Below the pieces are notes generated by a model, which was not told where the DNA came from, ran no database searches, and was given only the letters and a program-made list of their open reading frames with translations. 64,000 nt of DNA, taken from contig NC_083694.1 in NCBI RefSeq assembly GCF_033118175.1, positions 36,293,608 through 36,357,607 on the forward strand, given 5' to 3'. Below, one piece after another: positions 23,028 through 34,685 of the stretch (position 1 is the first letter of the stretch; every line of letters starts with the position of its first letter). The stretch comes from Dama dama. Lineage: Eukaryota; Chordata; Mammalia; Artiodactyla; Cervidae. A program made the position numbers and the translations under genes.

Positions 23028-23847
23028 GTCTGGAATAAAAAGAATGCAAATGAAAAGGGAAGAAATCAGACTTCTAAGCTCCCACCAAGATTTGCCAAAA
23101 AACAGGCTACAGGAACCCAGCAAGTACAGCCTCCAGCTTCAGCTCTAACCTCAGCTCCAGGTCCAGGGTCAACTTCAGCTCCAGTTCCAGCCACAACCCC
23201 AGCTCCAGTTCCGGCCTCAACCCCAGTTCCCCTTCTAGCATCACCCGCAGCTTCTGTTCCAGCCCCCGCTGCAGTCCCAGTCTTAACCTCCACCTCAGCT
23301 CCACTCCCAACCTTAGCCTCAGCCTCAGCTCCAATTCCAGCCTCCACCCCAACTACAGCCACAGCCTCTTCTCCAGCTCCGGCTCCAACCCCAATCCTTG
23401 CCTCAGCTTCCTCTCCAACCTCTGTCCCCATCCTTACCTCAGCCTCAATTCCCATCCTTGCTTCAGCCTTAGCACCAGCTTCAGCTCCACCTCCAGCCAT
23501 CTCAGCCCCAACTGTCCCTGCCTCAGCCCCGACAGCCCCAACCCCAGCCCCAGCCCCAGCCTCAACCCCCACCCTAGTCCAAGTCCCAGTCCCAGCTCCC
23601 ACTGCCCCAGGTCAGACGCAGGGACAGACTCACAAGCCAGTCCAGAGTTCACTACAGACTACAACACAATCTTCAAAACAGCCACCTCCTTCAATCAGAC
23701 TCCCTTCTGCTCAGACGCCTAATGGCACGGATTATGGAGCCACAGGAAAATCCGTCCCGCCCTCGCAGTCACACAGCGCTCTTACGGCCGAATTGTGGGA
23801 GAACAAGGTGGCCCCAGCAGCCGTGCTGAATGACATTTCTAAGAAAT
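23028..23847 (+). CDS. PRRC2C: PRRC2C exon, Ala/Pro/Ser/Thr low-complexity tract (window residues 1300-1573)
   Basis: The acceptor is caaattttttaag and the donor is AAAT|gtaagt. The exon begins VWNKKNANEKGRNQTSKLPPRF and then runs for about 160 residues (23,130-23,610) as degenerate repeats of the type A-S-T-P-x-P-A. It ends with a normal-complexity segment containing PSIRLPSAQTPNGTDYG and LTAELWENKVAP. The tract resembles an eroded coding minisatellite built on GCC/CCA/TCA codons. Its length and order are expected to differ among mammals. Antisense frames of up to 178 codons here are composition shadows. Confidence 0.96.
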
Positions 23848-24247
23848 GTAAGTGTGCAACGGAGAAGTGAGTGGTGAGGAATGGTGTGGCAGTTGAGAGT
23901 TTGTTTTCAGTTTTATCTATGAACTAGATAAACTAGCCATCTCTTTTTTTCTTACTAGGAAGCAGTAACAGTAATCTGTAATCTTTAGCTTCCTTTCTTA
24001 AAACTTTTATTTCTAAGACAAGTGTGTTACACTTTTAACAGCCATATTTTATGGACAAAACTTTTTGTTGATAAAACAATGTACAGTGTTTTGGGGGAAT
24101 CATTTATTTTGGTGTGCAAGAATCTCTTTAAATACCATGTGAAAAGTCATTCTTTTATTGTCTAGCTACCATTTAAAAGAAAGGGTTAAATGGATTATGA
24201 ATTATTAACCTCTAAATTTAATGGTCATATTTCCTGTGACTTCTTTT

Positions 24248-24253
24248 CAGTAG
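24248..24253 (+). promoter_or_regulatory. PRRC2C: Tandem NAGNAG splice acceptor
   Basis: CAGTAG gives two AG acceptors 3 nt apart. The upstream one restores the usual Leu-Gly. The downstream one would produce Cys in their place with frame retained. Confidence 0.6.
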
Positions 24254-24336
24254 GTCCCATTAGTCCACCACAGCCACCTTCCGTCAGTGCGTGGAATAAG
24301 CCCCTAACATCATTTGGATCAGCTACTTCATCAGAG
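24251..24336 (+). CDS. PRRC2C: PRRC2C exon, short (window residues 1573-1601)
   Basis: The acceptor is cttcttttcag and the donor is GAG|gtagga. Two bases (TA) complete a Leu codon, giving KKLGPISPPQPPSVSAWNK. The exon ends on a codon boundary after SATSSE. The start lies in a tandem acceptor (ttttcagtag). I chose the upstream AG because it gives the known Leu-Gly sequence. The downstream AG would be 3 nt shorter and turn Leu-Gly into Cys. Confidence 0.95.
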
Positions 24337-24391
24337 GTAGGAGCAGATTTAGTAATGGGTTTTGTGGGGTTATTGTGGCAGTTTTCTTAAA

Positions 24392-24480
24392 AACAGTTAC
24401 TCACACTTTGGCCTGTATCAGAATCACCTGGAGAGCTTAATTCCTGATCCTCAGACTACATATTTGCTCTGCAAGAAACA
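24392..24480 (+). repeat. MER5-type hAT MITE fragment
   Basis: The segment 'cactttggcctgtatcagaatcacctggagagctta' is the opposite end of the MER5 consensus from the copy at 18,727. It is truncated after about 90 bp. Confidence 0.6.
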
Positions 24481-25043
24481 CCTTCCACTAATCTTGTATT
24501 TTAGATTCAGTTTCAGTGTGACCTCTTAGGGACCTTTTTCTAAGTGATTTAACCATATTTTAATTGTTGCACATCTTTTATCTAAACTTGTTACTTATTT
24601 TCTTTATCCATTATAATGCAAATTCTGCAAGTTAGATTGGTAGTGTCTGCCTGGATCAGCAGCTAGCGCAAACAAGGTGTTAGATAAATTAGAAGTTTAA
24701 TTGATGAATTCCTAGGGTGTGTGCACTCCATTACCAATCACAAAGTGCTTTCATGTATATTTTTATTTTCAGAGCAGAAGTGGGTGACACTGGGATTCCT
24801 GTCTTTTTTCTGCTCCTCCATTAATTCATTCATCTATTTGTTGCTGTATTTGTTGTTTTATATTTGTTTTAAATGATTTTTTACATTTAAGTTGAAGGTG
24901 TGATTTGCCGTACAGTTCAGGGCAATTAAAGCCAAAACTTTAAAACTTAAGTCTTGCCCTAGTTTTTATTTTATCAGTTGTTTTCTAATACAGATCAGTA
25001 GTGGTTAAAGGAATACTTTCTTAAAATGTAACCAATGTTAGTT

Positions 25044-25272
25044 ATGGGACTTTTCAGATGGCGCTATAGTAAAGAACTTGCCTGCCAGTGCAGGAGATGT
25101 GAGAGACATGTGCTCAATCTCTGGGTTGGAAGGATCCCCTGGAGGAGGCCATGGCAACCCACTCCAGTATTCTTGCCTGGAGAATCCCACAGACAGAGGA
25201 GCCTGATGGGCTACAGTCCATGGGATTGCAAAGAGGCGGACATTACTGAAGTGACTAGCATGTATGCATTAT
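25044..25272 (+). mobile_element. Bov-tA SINE, sense
   Basis: The head is 'cagatggcgctatagtaaagaacttgcctgccagtgcagg' and the body is 'ggcaacccactccagtattcttgcctggagaatccc', ending 'actgaagtgactagcatg'. It lies 126 bp upstream of the exon at 25,398. Confidence 0.84.
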
Positions 25273-25397
25273 CAGTTAATCTCAATTAGATTGCTTCAAA
25301 CCTTCTATTGTACTTTTAAAATCTGTAGTATTACATAAATCATTCAGTCAAATTTGAACTCTACTTTGAAGCAAGTTTTTAAATGTACTTTTACTAG

Positions 25398-25586
25398 GGA
25401 ACAAAGAATAGTCAAGAAAGTGGAGTTGAAATTGGAATTGACACAATTCAGTTTGGTGCTCCAGCTTCAAATGGGAATGAAAATGAAATTGTTCCTGTGC
25501 TTTCGGAAAAAACTACCGACAAAATATCTGAACCTAAAGAACAACGGCAGAAGCAGCCACGGGCAGGCCCTATCAAAGCCCAGAAG
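25398..25586 (+). CDS. PRRC2C: PRRC2C exon (window residues 1602-1664)
   Basis: The acceptor is gtacttttactag and the donor is AAG|gtaaat. The exon has 63 codons in phase 0-0. It encodes GTKNSQESGVEIGIDTIQFG, then an acidic/Lys linker ending PRAGPIKAQK. The ESGxEIGxDTIQFG block is recognisable PRRC2C sequence. Confidence 0.96.
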
Positions 25587-25724
25587 GTAAATACTGTTTG
25601 TGTTCCAGATATAATTGTATGAAAGCCACTAACATATAAGGAGAATAAAGTTTTTTAATTGGATTTAGTTTTCGATGAAATGTCTTTGATCATGACATGT
25701 TTTTGTCATAAACGTTGAATTTAG

Positions 25725-25976
25725 CTTCCAGATTTGAGTCCAGTTGAAAACAAAGAACATAAACCTGGTCCTATTGGAAAGGAACGTTCATTAAAAAATA
25801 GAAAAGTAAAAGACGCCCAACAGGTGGAGCCGGAAGGACAAGAGAAACCAAGTCCTGCTACAGTCAGAAGTACAGATCCTGTGACAACAAAGGAAACCAA
25901 AGCAGTTTCAGAAATGTCTACTGAAATAGGAACAATGATCTCAGTTTCATCCACAGAATATGGCACTAATGTGAAG
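25725..25976 (+). CDS. PRRC2C: PRRC2C exon (window residues 1665-1748)
   Basis: The acceptor is cgttgaatttag and the donor is AAG|gtaagc. The exon has 84 codons in phase 0-0. It starts LPDLSPVENKEHKPGPIGKE, then runs through Lys/Arg- and Thr/Ser-rich sequence to STEYGTNVK. Only 138 nt of intron separates it from the preceding exon. Confidence 0.96.
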
Positions 25977-26395
25977 GTAAGCAACAGGCAGTGATTACCA
26001 AGTCAGTTGATGCAAGCCAGGTCTAATATGAATGGGGAAAACATCAGCAATACAGTTTTTTTTTTTTTTTTTGGTTGAGGCATGTAGTTCTGTAGCTTAT
26101 GTGGGTTATTATTTCTACAGAGGTTCAGAGGTTTTATTTCATGGTGTGCATATGTGATCTAAAATTCCTTACAGTAAATTATTTCTTTCTGTGGAAACTA
26201 ACTCCTAATTCTGGACTATTGGGTAGTTTAAAGTGAAAATTTATTTACACAAGATTAGAATGCTTTTCAGTGAGTTTATAGACTTTGAAAGAATTGCTGT
26301 ATATTTCTTTTTATTTTGTTAATGGATGTAATGGACCCCCTCCTTATCTTGCACACTAATGAGATTCTGAGGTCAGGAAATAACATAACTCCAGT

Positions 26396-26534
26396 TACTA
26401 AGAGAGGGAAAAGGAAATGGCAGCCCACTCTAGTACTCTTGCCCGGAAAATTCCATAGACAGAGGAGCCTGGTAAGCTACAGTCTATGGGGTCTCAAAGA
26501 GTCAGACACGACTGAGTGACTTCACAAGCCAGAG
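26396..26534 (+). mobile_element. Bov-A-type SINE with 10-bp target duplication
   Basis: The body is 'aaggaaatggcagcccactctagtactcttgcc ... gagtcagacacgactgagtgacttcac'. The duplication taactccagt is at 26,386-26,395 and 26,535-26,544. Confidence 0.82.
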
Positions 26535-27305
26535 TAACTCCAGTATAGCCAGTTTTCTTCCAGAGTTGGAACAAGTCTTGTTTTATTGGTTGAGCACCAG
26601 AGGAATGACTGACTTGCATTTAGGGTCTACATTGAATGGAAAAACACGTGTCTTTAAAAATACTCATTAAGGCAAGATAACACTGAGTGACTTATGGGGA
26701 CTGACAACTTGTGGGAGTAGCAAATTTATATCTGCCATTTGGTGTTCACTCTGGAACATATGCTCACTGAAAAGAAAGGTGGATGGAACCTTTCATGTTA
26801 CTTGAATATTTTCTCTTTTTAATTGCCATGCAGCTCAGTTCATGGAGGTGAAAAGCTCATGTGATCTAACTCTACCATGTTTAAAGGAGAGATTCATGAT
26901 GATAAACAGAGTTTATCCTAAAATCTAATTGTGACAACTAAATCTTGACATTCATTTATCCATGTTTTATTGTGAAGAAAACAAAAAATCAATAGTTGAA
27001 AGTAAGCTATAGATTTGAGTATAAGAACCACACAGAGTTATGTTAGAAATCCACAGAAATATTTGGTACTATTGACAGCCTCCTATATTGCAGTATATAT
27101 TTTAAATGTATAGGACACTATTGGTGGTTGAAATGTGGTAGGTCCATGTTTGTTTTATCCCACTGTTGGTCTCTTAGATTTGAGTGTTAAGGTTTGCTAT
27201 CCTCTCCTGCTTTCTTCCAAAATAACTTTACGACTGTTAGGCTGTCATTAGAAAGTGACTAGTTCAGTTTAAAACTTTTTTTTTTTTTCTCTTATCACTT
27301 CACAG
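26535..27305 (+). other. PRRC2C intron, nothing recognised
   Basis: Unique intron ending in a poly-T tract (27,278-27,289) and an acceptor. No element or open frame of interest is seen. Confidence 0.55.
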
Positions 27306-27398
27306 GAGTCTGTAACAGACTATACTACACCTTCTTCCTCTCTGCCTAACACTGTGGCTACTAATAATGCAAAGATGGAGGATACTTTGGTTAATAAT
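27306..27398 (+). CDS. PRRC2C: PRRC2C exon, 31 codons (window residues 1749-1779)
   Basis: The acceptor is a long poly-T tract ending tcacttcacag, and the donor is AAT|gtaagt. It encodes ESVTDYTTPSSSLPNTVATN through to MEDTLVNN. The phase is 0-0, so it could be skipped without a frameshift. It is too short to stand out as an open frame. Confidence 0.94.
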
Positions 27399-29196
27399 GT
27401 AAGTAATCAACTGGAGACGTTGGCAGGTTTGGATAGAAACCTGGCTATTGTACCTAAAACACACTTTATGATTAGTATTTAACTCTTCTCAGAGTAAGAG
27501 TTGTCAGTAAGTTTGTATTTAGGAACACTGTAATGTAATTAGGGGAAATAGTCAAAGCTGAGTTGTTGTTTTTCCCCTGAAAGTCATCACTTTATATTTA
27601 ATATCCAGGCTTGTGATGCTTCGGCTTGGTTTCATATCTACTAATCCTATTAACCTGGTTTTGGTAAAAAAAAAATTTATTCTTAGTTTTCACATTCTAC
27701 TGATTCAGGATTTAATTTTGTTGGTAATTTTGTTCTTAAATGACACCTTTTTATAATGCTGTGAAAGGTCGTTCACTTAAAACAATAAGACAATTAGATT
27801 ATTGCTGAAGATTTATGTGTTTCTTTTTTAATTTGAAAAATGATACTGAACATTAACAACTTCATTCCTCTTGTGAAGACTGAAGGGTCTATTTTCATAA
27901 ACCCTTGAATACTTTATTAAAAGATGACAGTAAGTTATACAAATCTAGCTCTCGCCTCCCAAAGCAACCATATTATAATTTAAGAATCTGTTAAATATGG
28001 GTCCAGTCCAGTACTTTGCCTAGTTCACAGACTGACAGGCGAAAAATGGGTAAGCAAAAAAAAAAAGAAAAGCATTTAGAAGTTACATGTGTGGCTCTTG
28101 TTTTGGAGAGCAGATAACGGTGGAAATTTGGTCATCTGCTCTCTTTTTTAAATATAGTCCTCTATAAACAAAGGCTTTTCTTTAAAATAATAATAATAAT
28201 AATAACCTTTACAGATACATTTAGAGAGCTCTTAAAAGGCTTCAATTATATAACTTTGAGAATAAAAACTCTGAATTATGTTTTATTACAGTGTCTTTGC
28301 TGCTATGTTTTCTGTTTTTCTCTTTAGTGTCAGGTATATAGGCTTTTAGGTGAAATGCATTAGGGATCATTTAATCCAACTTTTGTAGTCTGGCTGAAGG
28401 AAAAGGTATAGAAAGGAAGAAGTCACACATTTTGTCTTTGTCATAGGAGAGCACTTTTGGAGCTGATGAATATAATTTGTCCAATTTCCTCTTCCCCTGA
28501 CTTTGTGAGGAAAGGTTTATTTAACTTTCTGTAGTAAGCAATGGAATACTAGGGAAGGGCAGAAGAGCTTAGTCAGTTTAATTCCTATTGTCACTACGTG
28601 GATTATCAAGTAATGATAACTGAAATTGAGTCAGTAAGGTTCAATTACATTTGAATTGTGGTGTCTTTTCTCATTTTAGAAAAATATAGAATATGTTACC
28701 TTTTGCAGAGTATTATAATGCCTTCTGCCAAACTACCCTTTTCTAAAAATTTGATTTATGAAATATGAACATGGAAGGAAAGATCATTAATCTCAAAACC
28801 CTTAAAACTCATTGAAAATATCCTCATGAACATTTTAATGGTTTCCGTCTGATCTGCAAGGCTGATTAACATAGTGACTTGTATACAAAGGACCACTGAA
28901 GGGAAGATGCCCAGTCTTGTGTATAAGTAAATAGTCTGTTTGATTTTTAGCAGTGTATTCAGAATATATTTGAAAACAAGCTCAGTTTGGGTCAGGGAGC
29001 ATTTATAAAAAGTCATCAGTTTGAAATGATTTCACAGTGTTGCTTATTTGTGCCAGGTTTGGTGGTGATTCTGAGCTTAATATAGTGTTAAAAACAATCA
29101 TCCTATATGGGGAAATTTTTAGGACTTTTTGAAATGTCCCTTTTTTATTCATTAAGCTAGGGGTTCCATTTTATGCATAGAACTGTGGTCTCTTTA
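27399..29196 (+). other. PRRC2C intron, mostly unique
   Basis: AT-rich intron containing an (AAT)n tract at 28,186-28,204 and no recognised transposon. No splice-flanked coding candidate is apparent. Confidence 0.5.
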
Positions 29197-29208
29197 AAAA
29201 TTAAACTG

Positions 29209-29321
29209 GGGAAATCCTTGACAGTCCAGTGGCTGGGACTCTGCACTTCTAGAGTGCATGAGTTTAATCTCTGGTCAGGGAGCTAGGATTCCCACAAGCC
29301 ACTTGGTGTGTCTAAAAAATT
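29209..29321 (+). mobile_element. CHR-type SINE, sense, with 12-bp target duplication
   Basis: The body is 'gaaatccttgacagtccagtggctgggactctgcacttctagagtgcatgagtttaatctctggtcaggga'. The duplication aaaattaaactg is at 29,197-29,208 and 29,322-29,333. Confidence 0.8.
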
Positions 29322-29944
29322 AAAATTAAACTGAAAGATGGCTTATTTCCCTTGTTGAGGCTTAACACACTTTTTTTAAGGATCTTAACTGATTTATTGG
29401 TTATAGTACCTAATATTACAGTTGTTTTGAATCTTGAATGATTCAAATCAATTTAAATCTTGAAGATTTAAATGCAGGTGGTCTTTTTGATCATTATAGC
29501 ACAGCTATTTTAAAGATTTATCAAATAATCTCCGTTAGATTGCCCATAGTATCACAAAGTGATCATCTTAAACCCCTCCCCAGCGTTTCATTTTATTTAT
29601 ACTGAGTGAACCATCAAAATCAGTCATGTAGTAGTACATAATAAAATCTTAAGATCCAGAGAATTAGAAGGAAAAAAGAGATAAAGGTAGCAAGTTTCCA
29701 ATATCTTCAAGTTTCTGTTAAATAACAGTACATACCACAATTACATATTGCTATCACAACTTGTTTAGTGTAACAAGGTGGAGGTGATAATTATATCCTT
29801 TCCTCCCAACATACTTTTGTTCTTGAATCTAGTTATGAGTTGACTAGGTTGCTGTGAAGAGACTTTATTATATTTACTCTATCATGTTAAATGCTTTATA
29901 TGGAACCTGTGGGTTCTGTAAATGGTAGAAATTATATTCCCTAG

Positions 29945-30090
29945 AGCTTTGCTTTACAATGTATGGTCCAGGGACCAGCAGCATCAGCATCACCTGGGAG
30001 CTTGTTGAAAGGCAGAATTTCGTGCCTTCCCCAGACCAAGTGAGTCTGAATCTGCGTTTCAACAAATACCCCAAGTGTTTTGTATATACA
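29945..30090 (+). repeat. MER5A-type hAT MITE
   Basis: The order is 'tatggtccagggaccagcagcatcagcatcacctgggagcttgttgaaaggcagaatt', then 'ccccagaccaagtgagtctgaatctgcgtttcaacaaat'. This matches MER5A in the same orientation as the copy at 18,727. Confidence 0.7.
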
Positions 30091-30364
30091 TTAAAATATA
30101 GGAGCATGGCTTTTAAGTTTATACCTTATATATGTGACAGATTCTTTTTCTTTCAGTGATGTATAAATAAGCAGATAGTATTTCTTTTCAGAAGTTTGAT
30201 CTAAGATGTCCAGAGTTATCAATTAGTATAAGTGCAGTGTAACGTCAGTCAAATATTCCTGTTGGCTGTAGTGAAAATAACCTTAGAATACATTAGCATT
30301 ATCTTTAATGGGGCTTTTGTGGCAGACTTAGTTAGATTGTGATATGTGTTACCTACCTTTTCAG

Positions 30365-30466
30365 GTGCCCCTGCCCAACACCCTCCCCCTCCCTAAGAGG
30401 GAGACTATACAACAGAGCTCCAGCCTAACTTCAGTTCCTCCCACTACTTTCAGCCTCACCTTCAAG
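30365..30466 (+). CDS. PRRC2C: PRRC2C exon, 34 codons (window residues 1780-1813)
   Basis: The acceptor is gttacctaccttttcag and the donor is AAG|gtatgt. It encodes VPLPNTLPLPKRETIQQSSS and ends TTFSLTFK, matching PRRC2C. No + strand open frame of useful length marks it. The call comes from splice signals plus the peptide. The phase is 0-0, so it may be an alternative cassette. Confidence 0.94.
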
Positions 30467-31578
30467 GTATGTACAACATCCATCTCTAAAGGTCCTTGAT
30501 TATTGCATGCAAGGGGACGTAAATTAATACTCTCGGTATTCTTACTAGTTTTGTGCAATAATCAGCAATACTAAGCTGAGGAAATGGAGTGATGTCAAAT
30601 TACACCTTAGTTTTTAACACCACATAGTAGTAGCTTGATATCTTCATATTTAAAATGAGGCCTATGCTTGTGAATTTTGTCTTAAAAATACAAGAGAGCA
30701 TTTTTTATTTGGTTTTTGTTGGGTTCCTCTTAGAGACTGTAATAGTTACTGGAAACATTAGTTGTGCAGAAAGCAACTAACCTGGTGTTGCATGTTTTTT
30801 TTTTTTTATCATAAGTACCAATAATGGTTAAGAATGCTATTTTTTTGTCTTTCCTATAAGTCAAGTGTGAATTGAAGGAATGCAAAGTGGTAGTTCTGAA
30901 GATGTAATTGATTAAAACAAGTAATTTTTTATTTGATTTTTGTTGGATAATTTTTGAATAAGAGTCCAAAAGAGATTTTACACAACACATGCTTTTTGTT
31001 GTCAAGAAATTTAGTCTTATTTTTTTTTCATCTCCTGTTACACTTAATATTTGAGCTATGCTACATGTTAGTAATACTCTTGTACAATTGAGTTATTTGA
31101 GAGTATTTTATATCAGTTCTTCACCCCAAGAGTAGTCAGTGGTTAAAAAGAACAGATGCACAGATATGGAATTAAGTGAGGATTATTTTTAACTGCATTT
31201 ATTTATCTCTTTGGTGCTATGTATTTAGTTTTATAACCTGGACCAGTATTTATCCTCTATTGTAGCAGGACTTTCTGATGCTGCACTGGTTGCCAGTGAA
31301 TCTTTTTGATGATGGTCAAGAGAGGAAGTAACTAAGTTGTTTTATAATGTGGTCAGTGTTTGTTTCTAGACTCTTGGTGTTTGATTCTCCAGCCTCCTGA
31401 CCACTTGTCCCCTTGACCCCCACAAACTTCTTTTTTTTTTTTATACCCCCAACTTCTTTTTAAGAAGCTGCTTAAATATAAGTTTGAGACAAAATTTTTA
31501 CAAGACAACCACTCTGCTTTGTATCATCTCCATCTTTACCCAGTCCTTACTGTTTACTGCCAGTTCCTCCTACTCAAA

Positions 31579-32031
31579 GTCAAAGCTGTGGTTTTTCCAG
31601 TAGTCATGTATGGATGTGAGAGTTGGACTATAAAGAAAGCTGAGCGCCGAAGAATTGATGCTTTTGAACTGTGGTGTTGGAGAAGGCTCTTGAGAGTCCC
31701 TTGGACTGCAAGGAGATCCAACCAGTCCATCCTAAAGGAAATTAGTCCTGAATATTCATTGGAAGGACTGATACTGAAGCTGAAACTCCAATACTTTGGC
31801 CAACTGATGTGAAGAACCAACTCACTGGAAAAGACCTGATGCTGGGAAAGATTGAAGGCAGGAGGAGAAGGGGACAACAGAGAATGAGATGGTTGAATGG
31901 CATCACTGACATGATGGACATGAATTCGAGTAGGCTCCGGGAGTTAGTGATGGATAGGGAGGCCTGGCGTGCTACAGTCCATAGAGTCGCAAAATTCGGG
32001 CACAACTGAGCCACTGAACTGAACTAAACCT
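31579..32031 (+). mobile_element. BovB LINE 3' end, sense, 5'-truncated
   Basis: The + strand reads the C-terminal part of the BovB ORF (VMYGCESWTIKKAERRRIDAFE in one frame). The terminal 'ggaggcctggcgtgctacagtcc..gagtcgcaaaattcgggcacaactgagc' follows. Stop codons and frame breaks make it inactive. BovB is the RTE-clade LINE that entered ruminants by horizontal transfer. Confidence 0.85.
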
Positions 32032-32267
32032 CATCATACTCAGCCTTTTTTGTTGTTTTTCCCCTTGAATGACTGTCTCAACCTGTGTTTCATACTTTTA
32101 CATTTGCTGTCTCAAATAAGCAAATATAATATCATTAGTTATTCTTTAGGCTAGGTGTTGATTCTTCACATTGCCTTTCACTGGATGTTTTTAATACCCC
32201 CAAAAAATACAGTTGAATTAAACTAAATTTAAATTGTATTAGCTTAAGACTTTTTCTAGTTTCTTTA

Positions 32268-32478
32268 TTTTTATTTTTTTAGTGTAATTTTATTTTATAC
32301 TGGAATATAGTTGATTTATAATGTTTTGTTAGTTTCAGATGTACAGTGAAGTGGTTCAGTTCTACATATGCATATATACATTAGTTTTCAGGTATTTTTC
32401 CCTTATAGGTTATTATAGAATAGTGAGTAAAGTTCTCTGTGCAGTACAGTAGGTCCTTGCTGATTATCTGTGTTTACT
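32268..32478 (-). repeat. L1 3' UTR fragment, antisense
   Basis: The segment 'ggaatatagttgatttataatgttttgttagtttcagatgtacagtgaagtggttcagtt', with 'gttctctgtgcagtacagtaggtccttg', is typical antisense L1 3' UTR. A related copy lies at 57,740-58,236. Confidence 0.6.
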
Positions 32479-33152
32479 TTTTTTTTAATGCCTCTATTTG
32501 AGAGATTTATAAAGTATGGAAATCTCTATTAATATTATATGGGTATTACTGACAGTATATTTGTCAAAAGGAAAAATGAATATAGTTAAGTAATTATACT
32601 TTTTAGGTTCTTTGAATTTCTAAAATTAGATTCTAAATTTTCTTGCTGCTTAAGAAATGAAACCAATGTGTATGGCTTAAGTATCATGTAAAATTGGTAA
32701 GCTATAATTTATTTCCAATACAACAAAACTGGTTATAAAAGACATTGTAGTCTTTAAAATTGCTCTAAATCATAAAATCTCAATACTAGCAAATTGCATT
32801 TTGTTGGACTTCTTAAGTGGTAGTATGTGGGGTTTTTTTACTTTTGTTTCTTACCCTCATAAGACTTCCATTTTAAAATAAAGCACATTTGAAATCAGCA
32901 AGGTGACTGTGAGGAAAAGGAAAGAAGCAAACCTGAAAGTGTCTTATAATTTGAATTTGTAGTAATGATATTAGCCATCAAGGTTAAATTGTATATAGTG
33001 TGTGTTTTAATAGGAAAGGAAGGAGATATGTAATATTTCTCAAATTATTAAAGTTAAAATCAGGTTGAATTTTTTATAAAGTTGGTACATCAGAGACCTA
33101 CAAACTTCCCAACAGTGGTATTTTAAAATCTTATTTGTGAAAAGTGTTCTCA

Positions 33153-33354
33153 TGGGGCTTACCTGGTGGCTCAGATGGTAAAGAATTTGCCTGCAATATG
33201 GGAGACCCAGGTTCAATCCCTGGTTGAGAAAGATCCCCTGGAGAAGGAAATGGCAATCCACTCCAGTATTCTTGCCTGGAAAATCCCGTGGACAGAGGAG
33301 CCTGGTGGGCTACAGTCTATTCGGTTGCAAAGAGTCGGATACAACTAACACATA
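33153..33354 (+). mobile_element. Bov-tA SINE, sense
   Basis: The head is 'ggggcttacctggtggctcagatggtaaagaatttgcctgc' (A box tggctcagatgg, B box ggttcaatccc). The Bov-A body follows, ending 'gcaaagagtcggatacaactaac'. Confidence 0.86.
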
Positions 33355-34483
33355 GTATACATATACACATGTAAGTCATTGCTGCTGAATTTTGTAGATT
33401 ATCTTGGATTTTTCCTTCCCACTCAATATTTTGACTAGTAGAACAAAAAACTTCAAAATTTCTGTTATCTGTTCCTTTCCTGTTCAAGGAGCCTCAGGAT
33501 AGTTGAGAATCTATATCTTTGCTCTCCAATTCATTATCCACACACCACATGTAGTTACTGAGCACTTGAGTGTGGCTAATCCAAGTTGAGGTGTGTGCTG
33601 TAAGTGTAAAAGGAAATAGATACTGGATTTGAAATGTTACTTTTTAAATTAAAACATCTCGATTTTTATATTGATTATAGGTTTTAATTATTATTGTAGA
33701 TATATTGGGTTGAATGACATATGTTAGCAGAATTAGTTTTACCTCTTTATTTTTTAAAGTGTGGCAACTGGAAAATATAAAATTACATATGGCTTACATT
33801 TATGTCTGTTGAACAGCTCTAAATAGATTAAATAAGACCCATTTCTACTTTTTAAGAAACTAAGACTACAGGTAAAATCAGCACCCACAAATACAAATGG
33901 TGGCAGTAAGAACCTGAAATGCTTAATGGGGTCTGGACATGAAACAAGAAATATTTCTACTGTAACCAAGCCTAAAGCCTGCCTGGTTACATTGCCTTTA
34001 AAACACTGTGAACATAAAATAGCCAAACAGAAGATACATCTCACTTGCCTTAAGAAATGTTGGCTTAAAGGCTTAAAAAGAAAGATTGGAGAGAATGGAT
34101 ATTTAATGGAGGACCTTTAGTGTCTTGCTTACTAGAATCCTTAAATCAGTCCAAAAGGACATGGTATTTCCGTTTCCTTATTCACTGGTAGGAATAAGGA
34201 CTCATATTTAGATGATTAAAGCTGTCTCTATGTTTCACTGACCTGTTTGCCAGAGCCTTTAACAAATTCTATAGAGACAGAATTAAAACCCATTGCAGTT
34301 TGAGTAAAAGAGCGGAGATAAAGAGAAAGTAAAAGGTTTAAAAGCCTTGTGGTCCTAATCTGAAAGATAGTATTTGGAATACACTTATGTATATATGTTT
34401 ATGTATGTGTATTAGTTCTGTGTTATGATAGTGATTTTTTTTTTTTTTTTTTTTGGCTTTAAAAAATGTTCTTTTTGTTCCAG
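33355..34483 (+). other. PRRC2C intron, nothing recognised
   Basis: Unique AT-rich intron ending in a long poly-T run and the acceptor of the exon at 34,484. The short + frame at 33,926-34,120 has no recognisable product. Confidence 0.5.
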
Positions 34484-34685
34484 ATGGAGTCTGCTCGCAA
34501 GGCGTGGGAGAATTCTCCAAATGTAAGGGAAAAAGGATCCCCGGTAACTTCCACAGCACCTCCAATTGCAAGTGGGGTCAGCAGTAGTGCCAGTGGACCA
34601 AGCACTGCTAATTACAATTCGTTCTCAAGTGCATCGATGCCTCAGATTCCTGTTGCTTCAGTCACTCCCACAACTTCACTATCAG
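34484..34685 (+). CDS. PRRC2C: PRRC2C exon (window residues 1814-1881)
   Basis: The acceptor is ctttttgttccag, preceded by a poly-T run (34,434-34,454). The donor is TCAG|gtagaa. It encodes MESARKAWENSPNVREKGSP, then a Ser/Ala-rich stretch and SASMPQIPVASVTPTTSLS. The internal ATG at the exon start is not an initiator. It exits one base into a Gly codon. Confidence 0.96.

Noticed and set aside
23066..23602. Minus-strand frames of 178, 81 and 72 codons rich in Gly/Ala/Glu or Leu
   Set aside because: They are mirror images of the Ala/Pro-coding repeat tract. There is no splice or promoter support, and the + strand frame is the known PRRC2C sequence.
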